Positions 7,450 through 17,350 of a stretch of DNA of 40,079 nt are shown piece by piece. The position numbers were made by a program, and so were the translations under genes. Every line of letters begins with the position of its first letter. The stretch's first letter is position 1. The notes under the pieces were generated by a model. The model searched no databases and had not been told where the DNA came from. It saw only the letters and a list, made by a program, of their open reading frames with translations. This DNA comes from a virus, in the IMG/VR virus record IMGVR_UViG_3300032307_000142, positions 1-40,079 of that record; one strand, written 5' to 3'.

Positions 7450-7612
7450 GTGTCCTACTCCCTTTTCTATGGTTAGATCGCTGGCCTCAAGTCATTCGGG
7501 GAAATTGACTTGGCTCCAACTACCGTATGTACACACATTCAGAACCGGTCTCTCTGATGCGGAGTGGGTGCCGGGGTCTTGAACCCCGGAGATTGCCAAT
7601 CACCCGATAGAA
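7450..7612 (-). promoter_or_regulatory. Structured intergenic leader upstream of scaffold and capsid genes
   Basis: This is the longest noncoding gap in the structural genes. Two perfect hairpins are visible: 7571-7589 (CCGGGG, 7-base loop, CCCCGG) and 7488-7512 (CAAGTCA/TGACTTG, 11-base loop). The first is enclosed by GGGTG (7566-7570) and CACCC (7601-7605), giving a closed multi-branch fold. On the minus strand the hairpin reads GGGGTTCAAGACCCC, like a tRNA T-arm, but no D or anticodon arm is present. It could be an RNA processing site, a late promoter region or a partial terminator raising capsid output. No clear -35/-10 pair was found. Confidence 0.5.
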
Positions 7613-8962
7613 CTAACTGACTTGGCCAGTAGATCTCAATGCTCTTGTTCCAACGGCAGATGTTCCACCGAAGGCTGCTAGGCCTGTCTGACGGATACGA
7701 GTTGCCTGTGCTTGTGCTGCTGCATCGCCAAACTCTGCAGCGATTGCTTCCTTGGCTCCAAAGTTCTCGCCATAGATAGATGCGAGGTTTCCGGTAGTCT
7801 CAAGTGATCTTGCTGCCTGTGAGTAACGCTGACGATTCTGTTCATATGTGAATGAACCTGCACCGTACTGCTGACCTACTGTTGCATCCTCACGGCTTAA
7901 TCCAGCAATAAGAGCTGCTGCTGTATTCATGTTCTTACCAGCAATGTTCTCAAGGATCTTCTGGCCCTTATTAGGGTCTGCATAGTATGCAGTCAATGCT
8001 GCATCATCGATGCCGAATAGATCCTGCAGTTCCTTACGAACTACTGGATCCTTGGATGCTACGAAGTCTGCTGAAGCCTGAAGGGCTGAAGCAACATCTG
8101 CCTTAGAATAGTTATTCTTAAGGAATGTCTGGTAATCGGCAGGTGAATCGTAGAACCCTGCTGGCTGGTTGTAAGCCTGTAATACCTGCTGGTACTCATC
8201 TTCCATACCAATGATTGTTCGTTCGTCTAATGCCCTGAATCCCTTAGCAAGGCGATCCTCATTAACCTTTCCGAATCGTTCATAGTAAGACTTAGTATTG
8301 ATGAGTGCTAAATAGAATCCTTCACCTGTTGTAGGGATTTCATCAAACTTCTTACCAAATCTATCTACGCCTGTGCCTTGGTAGATGGCGGTGATTTCTT
8401 CACCAAGTTCCTTCATACCTGCATTGGCAAAGCGTTCCTTAGTAATTTCAAATGCTGACTTACGCTGTGCTGCTACTGCATCTGCTTTTGCTTTTTCGGC
8501 TGCAGCTGTTGCTGCCTTATTTGCTGCTTCAATTTGGGAAGTAATAGATGCTTGCATAGCAGCCATTTGCTTTTGAAAGTCTGCTGCTTGCTGAGCAAGT
8601 AATGCCTGAATTTGTTCCGCTGTCATACCTGTTGCAGGTGGTTCTTCTACGGGTGTTTCTGTAATAAGAGTAGGACTGGTTGCAGTAAAACCACCAGATA
8701 CAGGATCATATCTATAAGGTGCTGTTGGTTCTACAGTTTCGCCTTCGCCTGTCACATAGCCAGTTGCAGTACGAGTAGACCCTACTGGAATTGGGCCAGT
8801 AAACATTCTGGGTGCATCCGGGTTGACTGGAGTAAACATAGGTGTAACTGCTGCTGCAACCGGAGTAGCAGCAACTGGTGCCATTCCAAGTGTTTTTCTT
8901 TCTGCATTGGAAAGTGTCTGACCGCTTTGAAGCTTTCTTAACGCTTCTCTTGAATCTGCCAT
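7613..8962 (-). CDS. Large virion protein, candidate internal/ejection protein
   Basis: A 449-aa protein starting at ATG 8962 in a TAATG junction. The N-terminal 120 residues are Pro/Thr/Ala-rich and look disordered. Residues about 125-185 are an Ala/Gln/Lys-rich coiled coil (IQALLAQQAADFQKQMAAMQ). The remainder is helical with YERFGKVNEDRLAKGFRALDE and DLFGIDDAALTAYYADPNKGQKIL. The end is Gly/Ala-rich. Its place between portal and scaffold, next to other large helical proteins, suggests a protein packed inside the head and released at infection, as in T7-like phages. No enzymatic motif was seen. Confidence 0.68.
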   Translation of the reverse strand: MADSREALRKLQSGQTLSNAERKTLGMAPVAATPVAAAVTPMFTPVNPDAPRMFTGPIPVGSTRTATGYVTGEGETVEPTAPYRYDPVSGGFTATSPTLITETPVEEPPATGMTAEQIQALLAQQAADFQKQMAAMQASITSQIEAANKAATAAAEKAKADAVAAQRKSAFEITKERFANAGMKELGEEITAIYQGTGVDRFGKKFDEIPTTGEGFYLALINTKSYYERFGKVNEDRLAKGFRALDERTIIGMEDEYQQVLQAYNQPAGFYDSPADYQTFLKNNYSKADVASALQASADFVASKDPVVRKELQDLFGIDDAALTAYYADPNKGQKILENIAGKNMNTAAALIAGLSREDATVGQQYGAGSFTYEQNRQRYSQAARSLETTGNLASIYGENFGAKEAIAAEFGDAAAQAQATRIRQTGLAAFGGTSAVGTRALRSTGQVS

Positions 8963-10713
8963 TACCCGATTACTCCGAATCTACCCATGACATCTATTGT
9001 GATGCCGTCTAACCTTTGTCTAGCATTGGATGTGTACTGCCAACGGCTATCCTTGAAGAGTTCCTGTTCAAACTCCCACAATGGTTTAACTGCTGTTGTT
9101 GTCTTATCACCAGTTGTGGTAGTTGTACCCATCATGGCTTTACGAATTGTTGGATCCTCTAGATCTAGAGATCCTTCTGGCACCTCTAGAATTCGGCTGA
9201 CTGCACCGATGTAAGGACTTGCAATGGATAAGACTGACTCTCCATTGAGAATACGATCCTTGAAAGCCGGGAATAGTTTGATTGCCTGTTGACGAAGGTT
9301 TTCGTCAATAGCCTCTGTAGTTGTATCTCCAAGGTATGCGTTCTTACCAAGGTTAGATGCAGCCTCATCAGTAAGGTTAAGACCATACTGACGGTACTTC
9401 TGCTTAACCATTGCAACATTCTGACTGATAGCAGTCTGAACCTTTGGAAGAGATAGGTATCTATCTGAACGCTTTAATTTTTTATCGAAGTCTCCAAGAG
9501 ATGTAGAACTCTTAAAGATTGTCTGGAAGTTAGCATCATCGAGGCTGAACTGAGATGCTGCCATCTCAAAGCTAGTTGTGTATGTCTGGATGTAGTCACC
9601 GATAGCCAGAGCAAAGTCTTTGCCAGCCATCATCTGTCGTGCTACTTCTGGCTTAGTTGTCTGTAGTTGATACTCACTAATAGACTTCATACGGATGTCG
9701 TATGCAATTTCTTCTGCAGTCTTTACCTTGCCAAGGATTTGATCTCGATAAGAATCACGAGTAGCAGTATCTAACTTGATACCGTTGGCTAGTGCAGATG
9801 CACCGATGACTGCATAAGTTCTTTCGTTGACATCCTTGTACCAACTGGTATCACGAAGGTATGCCTCAACCTTAGCAGGAGTTGCATTTTGAATAGCAAA
9901 GGTAACAAGCTTGTCATAGATAGGCTTGTACTTGCCACTCTCAGCAGTCTTAAAGTATTCAATAAGGAACTTAGATCCAAATGTTCCAAGTCTTGCTTCT
10001 TGCTCTGCAGTTAACTTTCCGGCCTTAGCTGCTGCAGCAGCATCTGCTTTTGCTTTTGCTGCTGCTTTATCTGCTGCAATTTGTTCGGGAGTTTTACCTG
10101 CTACTGGCGGCTTTTGGCCATCAACTGGAGGTGTCTGTGGGCCACCTACAACTTTATCTTTTACAGCAGCACCAGCTGCTGTTGAAGTTCTACCTGCGTT
10201 ACCAGTTGCTTGGCTTGGGTTAGGGTAGTTCGGCATGTTGTCAGTTAAGTCAGGTATGCCATCACCATCTGAATCCTTGCCAGCAGTTGATTCAGTTGCT
10301 GTAGGGGTTTTAGGTGTTAGATTTCCCTGTGCATCTGTATCGTATTTACCTGCAGATAAGTCTGTTGATTCTTTAAGAAGTCTTTGCTGTTCAGCAATGG
10401 AAGTGTTGTAACGATTTACAAATGTTCTAAGGTCACGAGTTTGTGCAGCATTTGGCTTACCACCTTGATCGGTGATTGCACGGCTAATCATTCTGATCTG
10501 AACTAGGTCATCTTGAATGATTCTCTCAAGACCCTCTGCACGATCAGATGCAGATTTAGCCATAGCCTTTGCACGCTGTTCGATAGCGTTTGAAGCCTTT
10601 GCTCTTGCAGCTGCTGCCTTAGCAGCTTCACGAGCTGCCTTGTTTGTTGCTGCAGTTTTTGCAGCATCAGCAAGGAGCTTGTTAATATCTATAGTGCCTA
10701 CTGTCTCAGCCAT
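8962..10713 (-). CDS. Large virion protein with Ca-binding-like DSDGDGIPD motif
   Basis: A 583-aa protein starting at ATG 10713 in a TAATG junction with the 250-aa gene. Residues about 10-75 form an Ala/Lys coiled coil. Residues 147-155 read DSDGDGIPD, followed by DNMPNYPNP, the calcium-binding motif of thrombospondin type 3 repeats, here as a single copy. After a Pro/Lys/Ala linker, the C-terminal half is helical (YLRDTSWYKDVNERTYAVIG; ISEYQLQTTKPEVARQMMAG). It is most likely an internal or ejected virion protein made with its neighbours. The calcium site could stabilise folding on release, which is inference. Confidence 0.68.
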   Translation of the reverse strand: MAETVGTIDINKLLADAAKTAATNKAAREAAKAAAARAKASNAIEQRAKAMAKSASDRAEGLERIIQDDLVQIRMISRAITDQGGKPNAAQTRDLRTFVNRYNTSIAEQQRLLKESTDLSAGKYDTDAQGNLTPKTPTATESTAGKDSDGDGIPDLTDNMPNYPNPSQATGNAGRTSTAAGAAVKDKVVGGPQTPPVDGQKPPVAGKTPEQIAADKAAAKAKADAAAAAKAGKLTAEQEARLGTFGSKFLIEYFKTAESGKYKPIYDKLVTFAIQNATPAKVEAYLRDTSWYKDVNERTYAVIGASALANGIKLDTATRDSYRDQILGKVKTAEEIAYDIRMKSISEYQLQTTKPEVARQMMAGKDFALAIGDYIQTYTTSFEMAASQFSLDDANFQTIFKSSTSLGDFDKKLKRSDRYLSLPKVQTAISQNVAMVKQKYRQYGLNLTDEAASNLGKNAYLGDTTTEAIDENLRQQAIKLFPAFKDRILNGESVLSIASPYIGAVSRILEVPEGSLDLEDPTIRKAMMGTTTTTGDKTTTAVKPLWEFEQELFKDSRWQYTSNARQRLDGITIDVMGRFGVIG

Positions 10714-11465
10714 TATTGACCAGCCGCCAATCTAGCGATGATGTCGCCATATCCATTGAGTTGGTTGTTAACGGCTTCTGGAAGAAGCTTTTCGTCTGCC
10801 ATGATGTTCTGTTCAATAACCTGACCTTTGCCGGCCATATCTAATCCACCAGTTGTACGGGTAGAGAATGTGCTACCGGTCTGAGTTGTAGTTGAGATAG
10901 AAGGGCTTGCCTCTTCTGCTCGAGTTAAAGCTGCACGAAGACGATTCTTCTCACCCTCTGACATATCACGACCAAGTAATGTACGACCTGCTGTGTCAAT
11001 GATTGCATTGGCAGTCTGCGGATCTGATAAGTTGATTGACTTCTGTACCTGTGGGCCGCCACCTAACTTGCCACCCTTTTGATAGACCTGAGTCATCTCT
11101 TCCCATGAGTAACCACCTGCAGAGTTAGCCTCTTTCAGTAGATCAGCAAATGCTGCAGTATCTGCACTACTCCAGAACGAAGTCTGGAACTCTTGCTTGT
11201 TGGCATAAAGACCTGCCTGCAACATCAAAGTCTTGATGTAGTTCTGATCTTGAGGTGTCTTAAACTTTTCGTTTCTAATTGCTAGAACTTCAGCAGGTGT
11301 TCCGTTGTAAAGTGCTGTGAATAAACCACCACTAACAGTTACCTTCTTGCCACTTGCATCCATGGCCATCTGACCCGGACGGTAAACCTGAGTATTCTTC
11401 AACGGGTAGTTAACACTACTCGAGGAAGAGGCACCGGCTACCGGTGCAATAATCTCATTTGCCAT
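10713..11465 (-). CDS. Virion-region protein (250 aa), function unknown
   Basis: Starts at ATG 11465 and ends at 10713, each end in a TAATG overlap with its neighbour. The N-terminal part is low in structure (IIAPVAGASSSSSVNYPLKN). It is followed by a helical domain (FWSSADTAAFADLLKEANS, YSWEEMTQVYQKGG) and ANAIIDTAGRTLLGRDMSEGEKNRLRAALTRAEE. The C-terminus has DMAGKGQVIEQNIMADEKLLPEAVNNQLNG-like helices. It is obligately linked in translation to the giant and 583-aa proteins, so it is probably part of the same internal virion complex. No family is recognised. Confidence 0.66.
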   Translation of the reverse strand: MANEIIAPVAGASSSSSVNYPLKNTQVYRPGQMAMDASGKKVTVSGGLFTALYNGTPAEVLAIRNEKFKTPQDQNYIKTLMLQAGLYANKQEFQTSFWSSADTAAFADLLKEANSAGGYSWEEMTQVYQKGGKLGGGPQVQKSINLSDPQTANAIIDTAGRTLLGRDMSEGEKNRLRAALTRAEEASPSISTTTQTGSTFSTRTTGGLDMAGKGQVIEQNIMADEKLLPEAVNNQLNGYGDIIARLAAGQ

Positions 11466-14400
11466 TAGTTATTCCCTGTCTCGGTGGCGAATACACGCCA
11501 GTACATAACGCTGAATGATGGATACTGAGCAATAATTTTATACGCTGATTCGTCTAACCACTCAGCGACATTGCTTACTGACTTAGCAGTTAGTGTCTTA
11601 AATCCTGCAGCAGCTGCAGAATCCAATGCTGCCTTGCGATACTGCAAGAACTCAGCAAGACCCTTACCTGCTTCTGTTGCTGCAAACTTAGGCTCTGTTA
11701 CTGCTTGCTCTAGTTCCTTGACCAAAGTCTCACGAGGTACACCTGCAGAACGGAAGTCTGGCTGTCCACCGAAGTCATCATCCAATGCAGCCTTACGAGT
11801 CATATAGACCTCGTGGGCTAACTTAGGATCTTCGCCATCACGAATGGCGATAGCTTCATCAGATTGCAACTTAGCCTTACGGGCTGTGTATACATAACGA
11901 GCTGCTTCCATCTGCATCTCTGCTGGAGTCAACTTGAAACGCTTACCTGACTGTGCCTGCCACTTAGCAAACTCTTGTGAGTATTGTCCGCCGGGGAAGA
12001 AGAGGGCAAACGCATTTGCATACTTAGTAGCATCTGCACGGTTATTCTGGTAGAAGTTCCATGCTTCATCAGTAGGTTGGATACCACCACGGGATCCAGA
12101 TACCAATGCAAAGAGTGCTGAATCTCCGTACTTGTCTGCCCACTTAGCAACTGATAGTGCATAGTTGTCTGGGTTGTTGGCACGGATCTGCAAGAAGTCG
12201 TTGACCATCAAAGCCTGAACATGTAGCTCACCAGTCTTATCCTTAGCAAGGATCTGAGGTGCAATAGCACCGGGAGCAATGTTGGCTGTGATACCACGCC
12301 ATAGGGCGAGGACTCGGTTGAGTCTTCCGGCATCCTTAAGCAGTTCTTCTGTCTGAGTATTGTCCAATGGGAACTCACCGTACTTACCAGTAGTGGCAAG
12401 GTAGGTCATAATCGGACGAAGAGTAGAAAGATTCTTAGCCTCATAGTTATCCATTCCAAGGCCGAATAGAAGGCGTTGGGCCCATGCTGGGGTGAATGTC
12501 TCCACGATGCCTTGGGCTCCCGGCTCTGGGGCTCCAAACGGATATATGATGTCTCGTAGCTGATCTGCTATCCAGCCATTCTGATTCTGTACAAGCTTGC
12601 CTACAGTCAACTGCATGGCTGGGCCTACACCCGGTAACAATTCGTTACTGAAAGCCATGTTGAGTGACGGGATAGAAAGCGATGTAGGCATACCCGGAAC
12701 GCTAGTTCCCGATGTCAAAGAAAGCATGCCACCAAGAATGTCACCTGCTAGAGGAATTACCATGCGTGGATCACCGTAGGTTGGATCCTTGTAGATAAAG
12801 CCTTGGCTTGGGTCATCCCAGTTAGCGTTAGTCCACTCGTAGATTACGCCAGTCTCAGGATGTGTGAGGAACTCGAAAGCATTAGCTGCCTTGTATACAC
12901 GAGCCTTGCCCTGTAGACGGAATGTGTTAGCCACATCCTTTGTAATCAACTTAGACCAGACACCCATTGTGTTTGCCCATGCTGAGATAAATGGTGCTAC
13001 CAAACGCATTGCTGCTGCATACTGCTTCTGGCGAGTTGCATCGTAGAACAGTTTCTGGATTTCATCAGCCGCTAACTTCTGGGCGTAGTCGTCCATCTCT
13101 TTGAGTCCAATACCACGGTCATCAAGAGTCTTGACTCCCTCACGCATACGAACCAATGCTGGGTTAGGGAACGATGCTGGCTTACCAAAGAAGGTAGTGC
13201 CACGAAGTTCTTTCTCAGCTTGAGCCAATGCCTTCTCGGCATCAGTCTTGTTCATAAGGTTAATGTTCTCAGCGATCTTCTTCCAGTATTGCTGACGATA
13301 CTCAGGCCCTAGAGACATACGCTTTTCAACAGATGCTGAGTAACGGAAGAAGGCAGATGCTGCCTTATCCCAAGTTCCCTTGAGGATTGCTGCTTGCTGG
13401 AAATCTTCTGCTGGCAAACGAAGCTGACCGATTACACGGCTTACATCTTCTGTGTTTCGGTAATCGCTAAGTACACGACCTAGCCAAGCATCCTTAGATG
13501 TCTTACCTGCTGGATCAAAGCCAAGCTTACCTGTAAGTCTTTCACCCTTGGTAGTAACCATTGGGCCACCGGCGATATAGTTACGAATCTCTGGACGACC
13601 TACTGAGATTTCATCAACTGCCTTACCTGCTGTTTCTAGATAGAAACGAATAGCCTGCTTAGCAACTACTGGGTCATCTGACATCAATACACCACGGCTG
13701 GTCTCATCGACCTTGGCGATCTGAGCAATCAGATCCTTGCCACGCTTTGTTTCAACCAAGAAGTCTGTAATTATGTCTAGATAATTATCAGCAAGGGTTA
13801 ATCCCTGTGCCTTCTTAAGTTCAACAAATGCTACAGCTTCTGGGAATGTGTACTTGAATACACCGTTGATCTGAGTTCCCTTGAGAAGACCACCAGCAAC
13901 CAAGCGGCTGATCTGTGACTCACGATTGATAAGAATCGCATTAGCCCATGCACGGTTGAACTGGCGTTCTGTTGAGTCAACGAAACGCATACCAGTAGGC
14001 AATAGACCTGAACGAGATCCTGCACCAACACCTCGACCAATCTGACGATTCATCATCATGGCGTATCTGTCAGCATCAGCAAGTGCTGCACCTCTAAAGC
14101 CTGCAGAGTCTGACTGCTCAACCAAGTCACGGAATGATGTACCAAAGATGTTGTTATCAAAGCGTGAGAAGTTAGTTAAGTACTGACGAGCTGCAGAACC
14201 TTTAGGGTTTGCCATCATTGTTGCAATGAATTGCAATGGGTGTGAGAAGAGTGTTGCAGATCCTGTCAGGAACGATCTAATCTGCATATCAAGGATGTTA
14301 CGCTGGATGTATGAGATACGACCAACGAGAACAGTCTGCTTGAAGAATGAGTCAAAGGCTTCTGTGGTAAATGCTCGGAACTGCTGTGCTGTTTCATTCT

Positions 14401-17350
14401 TTGAAAGTATGCTTCTTGCGGATCCGGTAAGTTGCCGCATTGCGTTAATGTCTGGCCACTTGACAAAATTTGTAAGTTGAGAGTCAAGGAATGGATCCAA
14501 GGTAGAGAAAGTAAGCTTCTTACCATCGATAACCATTTCTGCTGTAGTCTCGCCGTCACGAATAGCATTGGCAAGGAAGTTGCGATGCATCTGCTGTTCA
14601 CGCTTGAACACTCGTGCTGCATCCTGAAGAAGTCGAGCCTGTTCCTCATTGAGCTTAGGTAACTGCTCTTTGACGATACCTTGGATAGTATCGATAAAAA
14701 TGTTGAATCGTTCTGATGATGTTGTTGAATCCATCATTCTCTTAGTCATCTCGACACGGAGTTTCTCAGAACCACCAAGGAATGGAACAGTATCGTTCAA
14801 CTGGCTTGTGAGTCTATCGACATCATCAAGATGGAGAAGTCCTTGGTCTGGTGCAAAGCGAGTAAGCGAAGCAAGCTTGCCTTCACGCAATACATCTACA
14901 GCCTTTTCTAGTGGACGAGATGTATAGAAGTTGTTAATCAACCCCCATGTAACACCAAGTTCACGAGGTGCATAGACACCCGGGTTGTGCTGAATTGCAC
15001 GACCAGCCTGTGCAGCCAAAGCAATCTTTGTGCCACGAGTAAGATCAAGTCCTACTTCACCAGCAAGGATTCCAAGTACTTCTAGCTCTGTCTTAGCAGC
15101 TGCAAGTTGCTTGGCTGTATTAACGCTGATGTTGCCATTCATTGCTCGCCATAGTTCGTAGTACTGCTTGTCGTCATAATGGTTAGCAATGAATCTTGCT
15201 ACATTCTGACCAAGCTTTCCGAACATAGCATCTGATGCTGCCTGAAAGTTAAGGATGTTCTTGCCATCGATATTGGTTAGACCAAAGAGTGCTTCTGTTG
15301 CTACCTGCTGGCGGCCACGAGTCTGCTCAAGTAGTGCCTTGGCTTCTGCCTGAGTCTTAGCATGATCTCTAACAAACTGAAGGTTTGATTGGTAAACAGC
15401 ATTAACACGATCATATTCAGCCTGAGCTGCAGCCTTAAGTTTACCTGTCTCTTCAATCTGCTTATCAATTTGTGCAATCTTTTCACGAGCAGTTAACTTA
15501 GGAGCCAACGCTGCTGCAGATAGATTCTCTACCTGCTGTGTAATTGCATCTGGTGTTGTAAAGGCTTGTGGCCCAACATCACGAATATCAGGAGATGCGA
15601 TGGCTGATTCACCACGCTTAGCAAATTCTGTAACACGAGCAGGGAATGGATCTACTGCACGAGGGAAGTATGCGAAACCTCCGCCACCTGCTTCACGAAC
15701 TGCACCGACATTCTCGAATCCATTGAATCCAAGCTTCTCGTATGCTGCATAAAGATTATCTGCAAGTCCGGCTCTCTGGGCCGCTGCAACAATCTCAGCA
15801 TGTGTAGCACCGGCTACATCGATCTCATCAATAACACTCTGGATAACATCATCTGATGCACCAGCTGCTGTTGCTTCATCGATAAACTTAGAACCAAGTT
15901 CGTTACCAAGGCGAGTAGCCTGTGGTGAATCTCCAGCCTTAACAAAGCCAGTCCACTTGATTAGGTTAGGTCTCTGCTTCTTTGCAACACGAACTACAAG
16001 TTCTTCGCCATTGCGGATACCCAATGCTGCTGGACGATCACCCTTCTTAAGACCTGCCTCACCAATGGTGTGGATAAGTCCGGGAGCAAGTTGCTCTTGT
16101 GTACCAAGCTTTGCAACATCGTCAATAAGGCTATCGAATGTAGGTGCTGCATCAAGGATACCTTGAACTTCTGCTGCACGAGTAGAGCTGTTCAACTCCA
16201 AGCGATACTGCATGAAGGTTTCTTCTGCTCGCTTCTCGCCAACAAGACGAGATGCTTCTTGATCTCCACGCTTTAATTCTGTAGCAAAAGTTTCACGGCG
16301 TTGGAAAAGTTCACCGAACTCAGCATCCATTTGATCGGCTGATGCTTTGGCACTATAGAGAACATCAGAGAGTCTTTCCATCTCTGGCATTAACTCTTCT
16401 ACATCTTGTGCATGCTTAAGGATGTCACCTTCGAGCATTTCGATATTGCCAGAGGCAATACGCTGTTCTGCACGATAGCCAGCAATCTCTTGTGCTTTAT
16501 CTTCAAACTCACGCCGTACTGCCTTAAGTGGTGCAGCCTTTGCTTCTGCTGCTCTTGCTGCAGCCTTTGGGCCAACACGAAGTGTGGCACCAAGCTTTCC
16601 AGATTCTTTAGAGATCTTGATAAGACCAACACCCGGAACATAGGTCAATGGGTCTGCTGCTAAGTTAAGAATGAATCCAGAGACTGCTTGGAATGTACGA
16701 GCTGCCTTTGTATCTGGATCTTCAAAGAGTGTCTGTGTAAGTCCTGAAGCATATGTCCAAGGAACATTGCCCTTCATCTTTGGGCCAGCAGCAATCTGCG
16801 ACTTAAGAAGAGCCTTACCTACTGCAGAGTTACGATCTACTCCAAGGAATCCTGTTCCGAGATCTACTTTGCCTGTAGTAACTAATGACTTTAATGCCTG
16901 ACCTGATTGAGTTTCATCCCATGTGTTGAACAAGGTTGGTACTCGACCAGCTGCAATGTTACGGAAAGATGATTCAAGCAACTCGAATGGAGTTGTAAGT
17001 GCCATGAACGCAGTACGAGTAAGAGGTGCAAGGAAGTCTGCAGGTGAACCCTTAGTGGTTTTACCTTGTTCTCTGATCTTAGCCGCTGCTTGAATAGCAG
17101 CATTGCGTTGTGTATCTAAGTAAGACTCAGAATCCAATGTCGCTGCTGCATTAGCAGTAGCACCGTATGGTGCAGCACCTGCTTTAGCCAACGCCAAAAC
17201 TGTGCCTGCACCTGCTGCTGGATATGTCTTAGCAAGTGTAGATACCTGCTTAGCAAATTGTGGGTTTAAGTATTTTGCTTCTTGGGCTTTACGCCAAGCA
17301 TCGTACTCTGGTGTTCCGGCTGTCGGAACTGCGAATGGATTCTCTGCCAC
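11465..17350 (-). CDS. Giant 1961-aa virion protein, candidate ejection protein
   Basis: Starts at GTG 17350, sharing one base with the upstream stop (TAGTG). At 1961 aa it takes nearly 15% of the genome. It has long charged helices and coiled coil in the first third (about 270-390 and 620-690), a beta-containing stretch around LGIRNGEELVVRVAKKQ, and a segment YEKLGFNGFENVGAVREAG that faintly recalls the end of ADP-ribosyltransferase-like domains of phage polyvalent proteins. Several hydrophobic stretches follow (for example LVAPFISAWANTMGVW; VIPLAGDILGGMLSL). There is no tail tube, tail chaperone or other long-tail gene, so it is unlikely to be a tape measure. A large internal protein that enters the cell with DNA is the better guess. 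Confidence 0.7.
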   Translation of the reverse strand: MAENPFAVPTAGTPEYDAWRKAQEAKYLNPQFAKQVSTLAKTYPAAGAGTVLALAKAGAAPYGATANAAATLDSESYLDTQRNAAIQAAAKIREQGKTTKGSPADFLAPLTRTAFMALTTPFELLESSFRNIAAGRVPTLFNTWDETQSGQALKSLVTTGKVDLGTGFLGVDRNSAVGKALLKSQIAAGPKMKGNVPWTYASGLTQTLFEDPDTKAARTFQAVSGFILNLAADPLTYVPGVGLIKISKESGKLGATLRVGPKAAARAAEAKAAPLKAVRREFEDKAQEIAGYRAEQRIASGNIEMLEGDILKHAQDVEELMPEMERLSDVLYSAKASADQMDAEFGELFQRRETFATELKRGDQEASRLVGEKRAEETFMQYRLELNSSTRAAEVQGILDAAPTFDSLIDDVAKLGTQEQLAPGLIHTIGEAGLKKGDRPAALGIRNGEELVVRVAKKQRPNLIKWTGFVKAGDSPQATRLGNELGSKFIDEATAAGASDDVIQSVIDEIDVAGATHAEIVAAAQRAGLADNLYAAYEKLGFNGFENVGAVREAGGGGFAYFPRAVDPFPARVTEFAKRGESAIASPDIRDVGPQAFTTPDAITQQVENLSAAALAPKLTAREKIAQIDKQIEETGKLKAAAQAEYDRVNAVYQSNLQFVRDHAKTQAEAKALLEQTRGRQQVATEALFGLTNIDGKNILNFQAASDAMFGKLGQNVARFIANHYDDKQYYELWRAMNGNISVNTAKQLAAAKTELEVLGILAGEVGLDLTRGTKIALAAQAGRAIQHNPGVYAPRELGVTWGLINNFYTSRPLEKAVDVLREGKLASLTRFAPDQGLLHLDDVDRLTSQLNDTVPFLGGSEKLRVEMTKRMMDSTTSSERFNIFIDTIQGIVKEQLPKLNEEQARLLQDAARVFKREQQMHRNFLANAIRDGETTAEMVIDGKKLTFSTLDPFLDSQLTNFVKWPDINAMRQLTGSARSILSKNETAQQFRAFTTEAFDSFFKQTVLVGRISYIQRNILDMQIRSFLTGSATLFSHPLQFIATMMANPKGSAARQYLTNFSRFDNNIFGTSFRDLVEQSDSAGFRGAALADADRYAMMMNRQIGRGVGAGSRSGLLPTGMRFVDSTERQFNRAWANAILINRESQISRLVAGGLLKGTQINGVFKYTFPEAVAFVELKKAQGLTLADNYLDIITDFLVETKRGKDLIAQIAKVDETSRGVLMSDDPVVAKQAIRFYLETAGKAVDEISVGRPEIRNYIAGGPMVTTKGERLTGKLGFDPAGKTSKDAWLGRVLSDYRNTEDVSRVIGQLRLPAEDFQQAAILKGTWDKAASAFFRYSASVEKRMSLGPEYRQQYWKKIAENINLMNKTDAEKALAQAEKELRGTTFFGKPASFPNPALVRMREGVKTLDDRGIGLKEMDDYAQKLAADEIQKLFYDATRQKQYAAAMRLVAPFISAWANTMGVWSKLITKDVANTFRLQGKARVYKAANAFEFLTHPETGVIYEWTNANWDDPSQGFIYKDPTYGDPRMVIPLAGDILGGMLSLTSGTSVPGMPTSLSIPSLNMAFSNELLPGVGPAMQLTVGKLVQNQNGWIADQLRDIIYPFGAPEPGAQGIVETFTPAWAQRLLFGLGMDNYEAKNLSTLRPIMTYLATTGKYGEFPLDNTQTEELLKDAGRLNRVLALWRGITANIAPGAIAPQILAKDKTGELHVQALMVNDFLQIRANNPDNYALSVAKWADKYGDSALFALVSGSRGGIQPTDEAWNFYQNNRADATKYANAFALFFPGGQYSQEFAKWQAQSGKRFKLTPAEMQMEAARYVYTARKAKLQSDEAIAIRDGEDPKLAHEVYMTRKAALDDDFGGQPDFRSAGVPRETLVKELEQAVTEPKFAATEAGKGLAEFLQYRKAALDSAAAAGFKTLTAKSVSNVAEWLDESAYKIIAQYPSFSVMYWRVFATETGNN

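Noticed and set aside
7566-7605. tRNA gene
   Set aside because: Only a T-arm-like hairpin with an enclosing stem is present; there is no D arm or anticodon arm.
14226-14927. Plus-strand frames inside the giant virion gene
   Set aside because: They are antisense shadows of a continuous 1961-codon gene, lack ribosome binding sites and show no family resemblance.
11465-17350. Tape measure protein of a long-tailed phage
   Set aside because: It lies between portal and scaffold, and no tail tube, tail chaperone or baseplate genes accompany it.
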